Shown: positions 53,961 to 63,700 of the stretch, piece by piece | Numbering within the stretch: position 1 is the stretch's first letter | Layout: the number at the start of each line of letters is the position of its first letter | Origin: Catalinimonas niigatensis | Lineage (GTDB): Bacteria; Bacteroidota; Bacteroidia; Cytophagales; Cyclobacteriaceae | Direction of reading: 5' to 3' | Length of the DNA stretch: 64,000 nucleotides | NCBI RefSeq assembly: GCF_030506285.1 | Contig: NZ_CP119422.1 | Location: 3,707,501-3,771,500 of the forward strand | Notes under the pieces: generated by a model | What the model saw: the letters and a program-made list of their open reading frames with translations, nothing else | The model's database searches: none | What the model was told of the DNA's origin: nothing | Program-made: the position numbers and the translations under genes

Positions 53961-54659
53961 ATGCAGCGTATAAGTATAGAAACCACTCAAAATGTACAGG
54001 TAGATTATGTATTGGCCGGCATAGGCAGCCGCATTCAGGCTTTCTTTCTGGACCTGCTGGTGATTGTAGCTTATGGCGTGATTTTGCTTTTGTTTTTTTC
54101 ACAGCTTGGCATAGTTCCTCCTACTGCAGTGATGGTCATCCTGGGTCTACCTCCTCTTTTATACCATTTGCTATGCGAAATATTTCTGGATGGACAGAGT
54201 TTGGGCAAAAGGCAGATGAACATCAAGGTAGTTAAGCTGGATGGTTCGGCTCCGACTGTTAGTGCTTACCTCCTTCGCTGGTTGTTGCGTCTGGTGGATA
54301 TCAACCTTATGACTGGCGCCATTGCTGTATTAAGCATTGCTATCAGTCGGAATGATCAGCGCGTGGGTGATCTGGCAGCGGGTACTACAGTAGTAAAACA
54401 AAAAGCCGGACAACCCTTGTCTGTTTTCTCGGTTGACGAAGACCATCAAGCTGTGTTTCCGGAAGTAATCAATTTAACGGACCAGGATATCGACATCATC
54501 ATGCGGGTGATACATACTTACCGGGAGAGTGGACAAACGGCCCCACTCACTGCTACTGCCAATAAAATCAAAGATTTACTCAACATCCACAGCGACCTGC
54601 GTCCGCTACAGTTTCTTTACACTGTGGTGAGAGATTATAAGCATTTGACTTCCTGGTAG
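53961..54659 (+). CDS. RDD-family membrane protein
   Basis: The RDD domain has conserved Arg/Asp/Asp residues in the first segments: VLAGIGSRIQAFFLDLLVIV (R24 and D31) and the later RNDQRVGDLAAGTTVV. Three to four membrane segments lie in about 20-130. The soluble C-terminal half (about 155-232) is helical and has no recognised domain. Divergent from spoIIM across 125 bases holding the palindrome. RDD proteins are small membrane proteins, some proposed as transporters; the function here is unknown but belongs with the MoxR/SpoIIM group. Confidence 0.88.
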   Translation: MQRISIETTQNVQVDYVLAGIGSRIQAFFLDLLVIVAYGVILLLFFSQLGIVPPTAVMVILGLPPLLYHLLCEIFLDGQSLGKRQMNIKVVKLDGSAPTVSAYLLRWLLRLVDINLMTGAIAVLSIAISRNDQRVGDLAAGTTVVKQKAGQPLSVFSVDEDHQAVFPEVINLTDQDIDIIMRVIHTYRESGQTAPLTATANKIKDLLNIHSDLRPLQFLYTVVRDYKHLTSW

Positions 54660-54669
54660 AATTTTGAGG

Positions 54670-55005
54670 ATGAAAAATTATTTGAAATACAGCTTACTTG
54701 GATTATTTACGCTCACTTTGGTCGTTGTTGTCTTTTCAGTTTGGGTAATTGGGCAATTAAAAAGCAGCGGTGCTTATAAAGTAGCTACTGAGCAATTAAC
54801 CTCTGATGACGTAATTCTGGAAGCCACAGGTGGAGTCAAGGAATATGGTTGGTACGTTTCAGGATTTATTAGACAAAACTCTCAATTGGATTCTGCCAAC
54901 CTCCTTTTGACAGTATACGGTTATGATAAGAATATAAAGATACTTTGCTTGATGGGTAAAAATGAGAATAGACAATGGGCATTGAAAGATCATAGATTAC
55001 TGTAA
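54670..55005 (+). CDS. Small membrane protein with Coa1-like domain
   Basis: A single N-terminal membrane segment (about 6-25) is followed by a compact domain whose pattern (LKSSGAYKVATEQLTSDDVILEATGG, then WYVSGFI, ANLLLTVYGYDK and WALKDHRLL) resembles the Coa1/DUF1783 fold linked to cytochrome oxidase assembly. There is no cytochrome oxidase gene nearby, so only the fold is suggested. The ATG at 54670 is chosen over an in-frame TTG two codons upstream. It follows the RDD gene by 10 bases and may be cotranscribed. Confidence 0.7.
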   Translation: MKNYLKYSLLGLFTLTLVVVVFSVWVIGQLKSSGAYKVATEQLTSDDVILEATGGVKEYGWYVSGFIRQNSQLDSANLLLTVYGYDKNIKILCLMGKNENRQWALKDHRLL

Positions 55006-55110
55006 TTATCACTCTTTCATCTTACTATTTACTTTTTTCCAAATTGAAAACTTCAAGGGTATTTTTTTATATTGTATGACCTGAGTCTTTACCTTTTTTT
55101 TGAACAAGAG

Positions 55111-55668
55111 ATGGAAACTGAAGTAGCCAAAAGATTATTTACTATTGAGGAATATCACCAGATGGCGGAAGCTGGTATTCTACGTGCAGATACACGAACA
55201 GAATTGATCCATGGAGAAATTATCAAGATGAGTCCGATAGGAAATTATCACGCAGCCATAGTAAGACGTATAACTACTTTACTTACCCCTCTGTTGGTAC
55301 CTGAATATATTGTTGATGTGCAAAATCCAGTTCGCATTGGTGAGCAATCCGAACCTGAACCGGATATTACGATTCTACCTTTTAGGGAGGATTATTATGC
55401 TGCAACGGGTGTAACTCCTTCTGATGTCCTTCTCCTTATTGAAGTATCTGATAGTTCCTTACGCTATGATCGCGAAATAAAACTCCCTCTTTATGCCACT
55501 GCCCATATTCCTGAAGTTTGGATCATTGATGTGAATAAGAAAAGGTTATATGTATATCGTCAACCAGTGGACGGAGAATACCAGGAGAAACAGACAATAG
55601 AACAACATAAAGAAATATCAGCTACCCAACTTCCATTAAAAGTCATGTTTCATGATTTACTGATTTAA
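55111..55668 (+). CDS. Uma2-family protein (putative PD-(D/E)XK endonuclease)
   Basis: Uma2 domain: an N-terminal FTIEEYHQMAEAGIL, TELIHGEIIKMSPIGNYHAAI, then the PD-(D/E)XK core EPEPDITILP, LLIEVSDSSLRYDREIKLPLYA and EVWIIDVNKKRLYVYR. The acidic residues and Lys of the nuclease-like site (D in PDITI, E in LIEVSD, K in EIKLPLY) are present. The role of Uma2 proteins is unsettled; some are linked to mobile elements. The ATG at 55111 is preferred; an earlier TTG would add a hydrophobic leader not seen in the family. Confidence 0.87.
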   Translation: METEVAKRLFTIEEYHQMAEAGILRADTRTELIHGEIIKMSPIGNYHAAIVRRITTLLTPLLVPEYIVDVQNPVRIGEQSEPEPDITILPFREDYYAATGVTPSDVLLLIEVSDSSLRYDREIKLPLYATAHIPEVWIIDVNKKRLYVYRQPVDGEYQEKQTIEQHKEISATQLPLKVMFHDLLI

Positions 55669-55686
55669 TTTCTCTGACTGTTTTTT

Positions 55687-56067
55687 ATGCATATTCAGGT
55701 TGAAGAAATACTTCAGAAATATGAAAGTGCGGCTATCCATTATGGTCTCGCTTCACTTGAATTTAACTCCACCAAAACAAATGAGTGGCATGATCTCCTT
55801 ATCAATTGTTATTTACAACTCCGGTCTAAAAGCAATGAATCTGTATTACTTTTAGAGAAGTTTCTTTCTCATCAAAATGAGTATTTAGTTCTGTGGGCAT
55901 CAAGCCATCTTTTACCTTATAGCGAAAAAATCGCTATCCACACGCTTAATTTCTTGGCAGAATCAGATAGTATGGTAAGTATTGAAGCCAAGTATACTTT
56001 ACTGGAATGGGAGGAAGGGAGCTTATCACTTGACTATCCAGGTTATAAAATAGATGAATCTACATGA
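55687..56067 (+). CDS. DUF2019-like helical protein
   Basis: A 126-aa all-helical protein with a HEAT-like feel: VEEILQKYESAAIHYGLAS, then NEWHDLLINCYLQLRSK and EYLVLWASSHLLPYSEKIAIHTLNFLAES, SMVSIEAKYTLLEWEEGSL. This pattern fits DUF2019, found as small stand-alone proteins sometimes near toxins. No signal or membrane segment. It follows the Uma2 gene by 18 bases, so the two are likely cotranscribed. Function unknown. Confidence 0.72.
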   Translation: MHIQVEEILQKYESAAIHYGLASLEFNSTKTNEWHDLLINCYLQLRSKSNESVLLLEKFLSHQNEYLVLWASSHLLPYSEKIAIHTLNFLAESDSMVSIEAKYTLLEWEEGSLSLDYPGYKIDEST

Positions 56068-56183
56068 AGTATACTATGGCACACGTTTACATTACTTAGT
56101 TTAAACGCTCCACTCAGCAATTTTTCTCTGCTTCAGAAAAGTGTATATTGAACTCTATTCGCTTCCATAACAGCCTGATTACC

Positions 56184-57287
56184 ATGAGATTATTTTACCT
56201 CTCTTTCCTGTTGCTCATCATACATCACTTGGCGGTAGCTGAGGTAAGTATACGTCAGACACTCCTGCTTACTGCCGAAGAGCAGCAGTATTTGATGAAA
56301 CTTATTCAGCAGAACAAAGAGGTGCAAAACCTCTGGTATTCTGTCAAGGAAGCCGCACAACACATTCTGGATGATCAACCTAATCCTTTACAGATAATCC
56401 ATTATGAAGGCCTGCTGGATACCAACCCTAAAAGGATAGCTACTGAAAAAAGCCTTCGCGATATGGATAAGCTGGCGGTACTATTGAACGCTTACTATGG
56501 GACACAAAATAAGGCTTATGCTGCCAAGGCAAAAAAATATATCCTGGCTTGGGTAAATACTTATCAGGCTACAGGGAACCCTATCAACGAGAATAAATTT
56601 GAACCACTGATCCATAGCTATCAGGTAATGCGAAGCTACTTCAGTCCGTCGGAAAAAGAATTGGTAAACCAATGGCTGGTGAAGATTGCTGAAGCTGAAA
56701 TGGCTAACCCCAACATTCCTGAAAACAACTGGAAAGCCAAACAGATTAAACTGATAGGAACAATTGGTCTGGTATTGCAGAAAGAGTCTTATGTGCAGTA
56801 TGCTGCCGAAAATTTTAAAGCATATGTGGACAAATCTCTTTACGGTGATGGAGGCAGCCGAGACCTAGAACAACGTGATGCTTTGAGTTACCATACTTCC
56901 GGTCTTGACCCACTGCTTACTTATGCCATCACTGTAGATCAGCTTGGAGATGGTGTTGCCACGGATTTTTTTCGCTATGAGAATCCTGATGGCGGGAGTA
57001 TCAAGAGGTCTGTGGACTTTGTCATTCCTTATGCTAGCGGAGAAAAAGAATATAAAGAGTGGGTCAATACGAAGGTGGAACTAGATAAACGCAGAGCAGA
57101 AGCGGGTCTGGAAAAATATCAGCCCGGTAAACTGTTTGATCCTAAAGAATCCAGAGACACTTTTGAACTGGCTTATTTCTTTGATCCTAGCTATAAACCT
57201 ATCATTCAAGGGTTATCCGAAAATAGTTTTGAAGATTACAACAGTTGGTTTTCGGTTTTGATTGATGTTTCTCGCCAAAATATATGA
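56184..57287 (+). CDS. Exported alginate-lyase-like polysaccharide lyase
   Basis: Alginate_lyase (PF05426-type) alpha/alpha barrel with a signal peptide (about 1-18, ending LAVAE). Conserved regions: helical repeats around MDKLAVLLNAYYGTQNKAYAAKAKKYILAWVNTY, NKFEPLIHSYQVM, the core ENNWKAKQIKLIGTIG and RDLEQRDALSYHTSGLDPLL, which carries the Tyr-His pair. PL5 lyases have Asn-His where this protein has Asn-Trp (NNW), so activity or substrate may differ. The ATG at 56184 is chosen because it begins the signal peptide; an in-frame TTG at 56148 is less likely. Confidence 0.83.
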   Translation: MRLFYLSFLLLIIHHLAVAEVSIRQTLLLTAEEQQYLMKLIQQNKEVQNLWYSVKEAAQHILDDQPNPLQIIHYEGLLDTNPKRIATEKSLRDMDKLAVLLNAYYGTQNKAYAAKAKKYILAWVNTYQATGNPINENKFEPLIHSYQVMRSYFSPSEKELVNQWLVKIAEAEMANPNIPENNWKAKQIKLIGTIGLVLQKESYVQYAAENFKAYVDKSLYGDGGSRDLEQRDALSYHTSGLDPLLTYAITVDQLGDGVATDFFRYENPDGGSIKRSVDFVIPYASGEKEYKEWVNTKVELDKRRAEAGLEKYQPGKLFDPKESRDTFELAYFFDPSYKPIIQGLSENSFEDYNSWFSVLIDVSRQNI

Positions 57288-57599
57288 CTTTAGGGAGGTA
57301 TCTAATGCGTTGTAAGCCCTGTTAGATTATCTCAGTCACCAAGTTGATTACCTAGAAGTCGAGTAAACTCAGCCTGAACTTATGACCGAAATACGCTTTC
57401 TACAAAAAAATTTTGTGGTTCGGTAAACTTAATTTTGTTCTTTGACTTTATTTATCACTGCAACAAATCACCTCACAATGTGTATATCGGTATCCAACCT
57501 CTATGAGTACGAATGTCGCTTAATTTACTGCTGATACAGCATATTTTTATTCTGGTCTTCATTTTATAACTATACACTTGTTTATCAGTTTTTGTGATC
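57288..57599. other. Intergenic region before the methyltransferase
   Basis: About 310 bases with no supported gene or terminator-like hairpin. A strict -7 element TAATTTTG lies at 57430-57437; a TTTG lies 14 bases upstream of it, too close for the normal spacing. Nothing else recognised. Confidence 0.4.
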
Positions 57600-58643
57600 A
57601 TGAAGCTTACCTCAGTACCCGAAAACCTGCTGGAACGTTTTGCCCTCTGGTTAGGCATAGCCCCCACACCTATCAGCGATACGCATGTTGCTTTTATGAT
57701 GGCCCGTACCATTATGGTGGGTGCTAAATTAGGTATTTTTGAAGCTTTGGCGCAACGCCCTGCTTCCGCAAAGGTTATCTCCGTAAATTGCCAGACCCAC
57801 CCCAATGCTACTATCAAAATACTTAATTCCCTTGTACATCTTGGTTATCTGACCACCACCCGTCAACAGGAATATCAGCTTACCAAATTATCCCGCAAAT
57901 GGATGTTGCAGGAAAGTGAGAAATCATTATATGATAAGATGATGCTACAGTTTATAGAATGGAAACTGGTAGAGCATTACGAAAACTATGTGCGTTCCGG
58001 TGAACCTGCCGAGATGCACCAGATACTGAATGATAAGGAATGGGAAACCTACCAGAAAGGGATGCGGTCGATGGCTAAAGTTTCTGCCTGGGAAGTAGCC
58101 AAGCGTACACCTATCCCTCTCAACGCCAGAAAACTACTGGATATCGGAGGTGCACACGGATATTATTCTGTCGCTTTGTGCAAAAAATATGCTGACATAC
58201 AGGCCACTATCCTTGACCTTCCGGAGGCCATTAAATATGCCAAGCCTCTTCTTTCTGAAGAAGCAATGAATGATAGGGTACAGCATCAGGCAGGAAATGT
58301 GCTTACTACAGATCTAGGAGAAGCCATCTATGATGTCATTTTTATATCTAGCCTGGTTCATCATTTTGATGCTGAAACCAACCTCTTACTTGCTCAAAAA
58401 ATTTATACAGCCCTTAAACCAGGGGGGTACTACATCATTCAGGAATTTGTGCGAGATGATAAAGCCCGAAGAGGAGACTACTTGGCCATACTGGACTTGT
58501 ATTTTGCAGCTACCAGTCAGTCGGGTACTTGGTCCGTAAAGGAAATGTCGGACTGGCAAAAAAAGGCGGGCTTTAAACTTTACAAAACCATATGGCTGCG
58601 TTCTATCCCTCGCCATGCACAGGTGGTCGGAAAAAAAGTTTAG
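57600..58643 (+). CDS. O-methyltransferase-type SAM methyltransferase
   Basis: Two-part layout of plant-COMT/acridone-type methyltransferases. An N-terminal winged-helix dimerisation domain (about 20-100; FMMARTIMVGAKLGIFEAL, then ILNSLVHLGYLTTTRQQEYQLT) is followed by a C-terminal Rossmann domain with motif I KLLDIGGAHGYYSVALCKKY (about 175-194), FISSLVHHFDAETN and LKPGGYYIIQEFV. The His pair VHH may include the catalytic base. The ATG at 57600 is preferred over the GTG two codons upstream. The substrate is unknown, probably a small aromatic or quinone-like hydroxyl compound. Monocistronic. Confidence 0.85.
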   Translation: MKLTSVPENLLERFALWLGIAPTPISDTHVAFMMARTIMVGAKLGIFEALAQRPASAKVISVNCQTHPNATIKILNSLVHLGYLTTTRQQEYQLTKLSRKWMLQESEKSLYDKMMLQFIEWKLVEHYENYVRSGEPAEMHQILNDKEWETYQKGMRSMAKVSAWEVAKRTPIPLNARKLLDIGGAHGYYSVALCKKYADIQATILDLPEAIKYAKPLLSEEAMNDRVQHQAGNVLTTDLGEAIYDVIFISSLVHHFDAETNLLLAQKIYTALKPGGYYIIQEFVRDDKARRGDYLAILDLYFAATSQSGTWSVKEMSDWQKKAGFKLYKTIWLRSIPRHAQVVGKKV

Positions 58644-58678
58644 CCCTATTAAGTACAGAATTTACACTTGGATGTTTG

Positions 58679-58686
58679 TAGCTTTG
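58679..58686 (+). promoter_or_regulatory. Possible -7 element (TAGCTTTG) before the second isomerase/DUF1080 pair
   Basis: An exact match to TAnnTTTG, 72 bases before the ATG at 58759. The expected TTTG at 19-21 bases upstream is not present. Confidence 0.38.
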
Positions 58687-58758
58687 AATAAGCTAAAATA
58701 AACCTTAATTTTAGCCATTAAATTTTTTTGTTGAACCCAAACCGCAACCTAATAGCCT

Positions 58759-59814
58759 ATGAAAACCATTAAAGGTCCTGCCGTATTTTTAGCCCAATTT
58801 ATGGGTGATGAAGCTCCTTTTAATACTTTTGAAAGTGTATGTAAGTGGATGGCCGAAGCAGGCTACAAAGGAGTTCAGGTTCCTACCTTTGACCCCCGTT
58901 GTATAGACTTACAAAAAGCTGCCGAAAGCAAAGATTATTGTGATGAGTTACAAGGCAAAGCTAAGGAAGCAGGAGTGGAGATCACTGAATTGTCTACTCA
59001 CTTGCAAGGTCAGTTGGTGGCTGTGCACCCTGCCTACGATAAAATGTTTGACTCTTTTGCTCCCGAAAAAGTACATAACAACCCTAAAGCTCGCCAGGAG
59101 TGGGCAGTAAACCAGATGAAAATGGCAGCTAAAGCCAGCCGTAATTTTGGTTTCAAAGTACACGCCACTTTCTCAGGTGCTCTGGTGTGGCCTTACATGT
59201 ATCCCTGGCCACAGCGTACGCCCGGTATCGTAAACATGGCTTTCAAAGAACTTGCCGATCGCTGGAAACCTATTCTTAATGAATTTGATGAAAACGGAGT
59301 AGACGTATGTTATGAAATTCACCCTGGCGAAGACCTGCATGATGGCGTTACTTTTGAACGTTTTCTTGAAGCTACCGGCAACCACAAAAGAGCCAACATC
59401 CTGTATGACCCCAGTCATTTTGTGTTACAACAATTAGATTACATCGCATACATTGATATCTATCATGAGTTTATCAGGATGTTCCATGTGAAAGACGCTG
59501 AATTCAATCCTACCGGTAAGTCTGGTGTATATGGTGGCTATCAGGACTGGATAGATCGTCCCGGACGTTTCCGTTCGCTGGGTGATGGGCAGGTAGATTT
59601 TAGTACCATCTTCAGCAAACTCACGCAGTATGATTACGATGGCTGGGCGGTACTGGAATGGGAGTGTTGCATGAAACATCCTGAACAAGGTGCGCTGGAA
59701 GGAGCTCCTTTCATACAGGATCATATCATCCGCGTTACCGAAAAAGCTTTTGATGACTTTGCAGGTGGTAAATCAGATGATGAAACCAACAAAAAGATAT
59801 TAGGATTATCTTAA
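58759..59814 (+). CDS. Sugar phosphate isomerase/epimerase-like TIM-barrel protein
   Basis: Cytosolic member of the xylose-isomerase-like barrel family, 351 aa without signal. Metal-site segments: VCYEIHPGEDLHDG, NILYDPSHFVLQQLD, FHVKDAEF and AVLEWECCMKHPEQGA, which give the Glu/Asp/His/Glu set. Conserved THLQGQL and HATFSGALVWPYMYPWPQR regions line the pocket. It is followed after 21 bases by a DUF1080 lipoprotein gene, so the two form an operon, a second version of the pair at 38914-40659. Confidence 0.9.
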   Translation: MKTIKGPAVFLAQFMGDEAPFNTFESVCKWMAEAGYKGVQVPTFDPRCIDLQKAAESKDYCDELQGKAKEAGVEITELSTHLQGQLVAVHPAYDKMFDSFAPEKVHNNPKARQEWAVNQMKMAAKASRNFGFKVHATFSGALVWPYMYPWPQRTPGIVNMAFKELADRWKPILNEFDENGVDVCYEIHPGEDLHDGVTFERFLEATGNHKRANILYDPSHFVLQQLDYIAYIDIYHEFIRMFHVKDAEFNPTGKSGVYGGYQDWIDRPGRFRSLGDGQVDFSTIFSKLTQYDYDGWAVLEWECCMKHPEQGALEGAPFIQDHIIRVTEKAFDDFAGGKSDDETNKKILGLS

Positions 59815-59835
59815 ATTTAAATTAGATCATTAATT

Positions 59836-60561
59836 ATGAAAATGAATGGATGGCCTCTTGGCCTGATCATGATGGTTTTTACCATTGTTTCCTGTGGACC
59901 GTCTTCTCAAAATGAAGCCGAAACAGAGGATACTGCTCCTGCCGAGGAAACAAACGCAGAAGCATCTTCAGAATTTGAAGACATTACTGCACCCGAAAAC
60001 TGGAGAAATTTTAAGGCGGATTCTATTTCTTCTCAATGGGAGTTGCAGGATGGTGTACTGACCTTAGCCGGTGAAGGTGGCGGTGATATTGTTACCAAAA
60101 AGCAGTATGATAATTTTGAACTTGAAATGGAGTGGAAGATCTCCGAAGGCGGCAACAGCGGACTTATGTTTCATGTGGTTGAAGCTGATTCTTTAGGAGC
60201 CACCTATCATTCAGGACCCGAATACCAGTTGCTGGACAATGAAAGACATCCTGATGCTAAGATTGAAACGCATCGCACTGGTGACAACTATGATCTGCAA
60301 AAATCAACAGTAGAAACAGTGAAGCCTGCCGGTGAGTGGAACCAAACCCGTCTGGTAGTCAATGAAGGTAAGGTGGAGCACTATCTCAATGGAGAAAAGG
60401 TAGTAGAATACGAACTATGGACTCCTGAATGGGAAGAAGCTGTAGCCAACAGCAAGTTTGCCGAGTTTCCTGCTTATGGTCAGGCCAAAGAAGGTCATAT
60501 TGCTTTGCAGGATCATGGTGATGAGGTTTCATTTCGTAATATTCGCGTGCGCGAACTTTAG
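59836..60561 (+). CDS. DUF1080 lipoprotein (3-keto-disaccharide hydrolase-like)
   Basis: Exported lipoprotein with lipobox VSC (C20) and an acidic linker (about 25-50). The DUF1080 beta-sandwich shows WRNFKADSISSQWELQDGVL, IVTKKQYDNFELEMEWKI, GGNSGLMFHVVE, YQLLDNERHPDA and the C-terminal HIALQDHGDEVSFRNIRVREL. Paralogue of the protein at 39883, with lipid anchoring instead of a cleavable signal. Second gene of the isomerase pair; a strong terminator follows. Confidence 0.88.
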   Translation: MKMNGWPLGLIMMVFTIVSCGPSSQNEAETEDTAPAEETNAEASSEFEDITAPENWRNFKADSISSQWELQDGVLTLAGEGGGDIVTKKQYDNFELEMEWKISEGGNSGLMFHVVEADSLGATYHSGPEYQLLDNERHPDAKIETHRTGDNYDLQKSTVETVKPAGEWNQTRLVVNEGKVEHYLNGEKVVEYELWTPEWEEAVANSKFAEFPAYGQAKEGHIALQDHGDEVSFRNIRVREL

Positions 60562-60590
60562 AGATACATTTTTTCTGTTCTTTACAATAG

Positions 60591-60627
60591 AAAAGTACCG
60601 GCCAAGTCGGTACTTTTTTCTTTTTCT
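60591..60627 (+). terminator. Rho-independent terminator after the DUF1080 lipoprotein gene
   Basis: A perfect 10-bp stem, AAAAGTACCG (60591-60600) and CGGTACTTTT (60608-60617), with a 7-base loop, followed by a long T-rich run. Confidence 0.9.
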
Positions 60628-60797
60628 ACCAGCCCAATAAGCGTATCTATATTCGGATATTGTCAATTTCAACCATATATTAGAAACTAATTTTAGCATG
60701 TTCATAGTTTAATATCTGCAACCACTTTATTTTCGTGAGTTTGCGTTATAAAAATCAGCTATTCCATAGCTTTAGCTTTCCAATTAATATTCTTAAA

Positions 60798-63700
60798 ATG
60801 ATACGACAGAAAGTCCGATCGCTCCTAAGTTTTTCCCTTCTTCTTTGTTTTATTTACCTACTAACTTCATGTGAAAGTGCCCGAGAGCGAAAAATACTGG
60901 TGTATTTTCAGCCCGATGGTAAGCAAGCACCTGCGGGCCTGTCGGTGATTGAGCAGATAGGACAGCAGAATAACTTTGCAGTAGATACTACCAGCCAGGG
61001 AGCTTCTTTGATGGAAGAAAACCTTCAAAATTATAGTGCAATCGTATTTTTGGGTGCTTCCGGCGAATCCTTAAATGTTTGGCAGCAAACTGATGTTGAA
61101 CGTTTTGTCCAGGCAGGTGGTGGCTATGTTGGTCTCAATGCGTCTATCAATGTAAAATATAACTGGCCATGGTATGAGGAATTGCTTGCAATGACAAAAA
61201 ACCAGGAAGTACAAAATCCGGAATACCAGGAAATGCCGGTACAGCTTATGGCTACTCAGGAAGGCAAAGCTGCTCCCGATGGTGTAAATGCCTGGGCTGG
61301 ACAATATGACGGAGGACATGTAGTCTACATGGATGGGAAAAATGTACCTGCTTCTCTTGACAATGAACAAATGAAAGAGTATCTCCTCAGAGGCATTGAA
61401 TATGCTATTGGCGATAACCATTTGAACTATGGACTGGCTCATTCTTTGAGAACTCCTGAAGAAAACCGTTTTGTCAAAGAAGTACTTGTACCCGGCCCAT
61501 TGGATGAACCTACTGAACTTGCTGTTTTGCCTGATGGCAAAGTAATTTTTACGGAGCGTAAAGGAGCTGTAAAAATGTATTATCCACAGGATGGGAGTAT
61601 GCGCAAAATTGCGCAAATGAATGTGCATACTCAATTTGAGGATGGCTTAATGGGAATCGCCAAAGACCCTGATTTTTATTATAACCATTGGATTTACATG
61701 TACTATTCTCCTGTAGGAGATAAACCGGTACAAAATTTATCACGCTTCAAGCTTTTGGATGACAGTCTGATCATGTCTTCTGAAAAAGTGATTTTGCAGG
61801 TAGATGTACAACGTCAGGAATGCTGCCATACCGGTGGTTCTATCGCTTTTGGCCCCGATGGTTTGCTCTACCTTTCTACCGGTGATGATACTAACCCTTT
61901 CCAATCCAACGGATATGCGCCTATTGACGAAAGACCCGGTCGTGCTCCTTTTGATGCTCAAGGTTCTTCAGGCAATACGAATGACCTCAGAGGAAAAATT
62001 TTAAGAATCCGGGTGAATGATGATGCTACTTATTCTATCCCTGATGGTAATCTTTTTCCCAAAGACGATCCTTTGAGCCGTCCTGAAATCTTTGTGATGG
62101 GAACCCGTAACAGCTATAGAATCAGTGTAGACCAGGAAACTGGCTGGCTGTACTGGGGGGATGTAGGTCCTGATGCCCGTACTGATGGAGAGATGGGCAC
62201 CAAAGGCTATGATGCAGTGAAGCAAGCCAAAAAAGCAGGTTTCTATGGCTGGCCTTATTTCCGTGGCAATCGTCCTTACCGTGATCATAATTTTGCCACC
62301 GGAGAAGTGGGGGATTATTTTGACTTTGATGGCCCTATCAATGATTCACCCAATAATACGGGTCGTACAAAATTACCTCCCTTCAATAAATCATTTGTGT
62401 GGTACCCTTATGATGAGTCTCCTGAGTTTCCTATCGTAGGTACCGGGGGTCGTAATGCCATGGCCGGTCCGGTATATCATTACGAAAAGTACGAACATGC
62501 AAAAAATCGTTTTCCTGAATATTATGATGATAAGCTTTTTATTTACGACTGGATTCGTAACTGGATTATTGCTGTCACAGTAGATGAAAACGGAGACTTG
62601 CAGAGATTAGAACCCTTTGCCGATTCTTTTGATTTCAGCAAAATCATAGATATGGAAATGGGCCATGACGGAAGCATTTATCTTCTGGAATATGGTGCTG
62701 ACTGGTTTGCTGCTAACCCTGATGCTTCTCTTTCCCGTATCAGCTATGCCGAGGGTAACCGTGCGCCGATAGCACGCATTGCCGCCAATGAAAGCATAGG
62801 TGCTGCACCTTTCACTGTCCAGTTTTCAGGTGAAGAAAGTTATGATTATGATGAAGGTGATGAACTTAGCTATGTATGGTCATTTACCGGAGAGGAGAAA
62901 CAATCAACTGAAGCCAATCCGGAATTTACTTTTGAGAAGCCTGGCATGTATGATGTCAAACTTACTGTGACAGATGCCGAAGGTAGTAGTGATGTACAGG
63001 ATATGACAATTCAGGTAGGCAACGAAAGGCCATCTGTAGAAATTGCCCTGACCTCCAATGCTTCCTTTTACTGGGAAAACCACCCTATACAATACGACAT
63101 CAAAGTTTCTGATAAAGAAGATGGTAATCTTTCTGATGGAGGCATTTCACCACAAAGAGTCAGCTTTGCTTTTGCCTATAGCATGGATGGTGCAGTAGCT
63201 GAAGATGCTCTTGGTCATCAATCATCCGTTAATGGTCTATCATTGATTGAAGGAAGCGGATGCAAGGCCTGCCATTCCTTTGAGAAACAATCTGTAGGGC
63301 CTGCTTATCAGGAAGTAGCTAAACGCTATGAAACTACAGACGAAAATAAAGCCATGTTGGTCAACAAAATTCTCAAAGGCGGAAGCGGTAATTGGGGAGA
63401 TAGAGCCATGCCTGCCCAGGTAGTAACAGAAGAAGAAGCCGGAATTATTGTAGATTACCTACTTTCTCTGGATGCTCAGGGTGCATCCCTGCCTTTGAGT
63501 GGAATATTGACTCCCACTGATCATATCGCTAATCCTGGTGGTAAGTATATTTTTAAAGTAAACTATACCGACCAGGGAGGAGAAGTAGTAGGGCCTTTGG
63601 CAGCACAAACTGTTCTGGAATTACGTGATCCCAAAGTTGAAGCCGAGACTTTTGATATCAGAAATAGCACTCGTGCCCGTAGCACTGACAATACTACATA

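Noticed and set aside
61071-61634. 187-codon minus-strand frame near the right end
   Set aside because: It is antisense to the continuous plus-strand frame from 60798, which carries recognisable ThuA-like and dehydrogenase domains.
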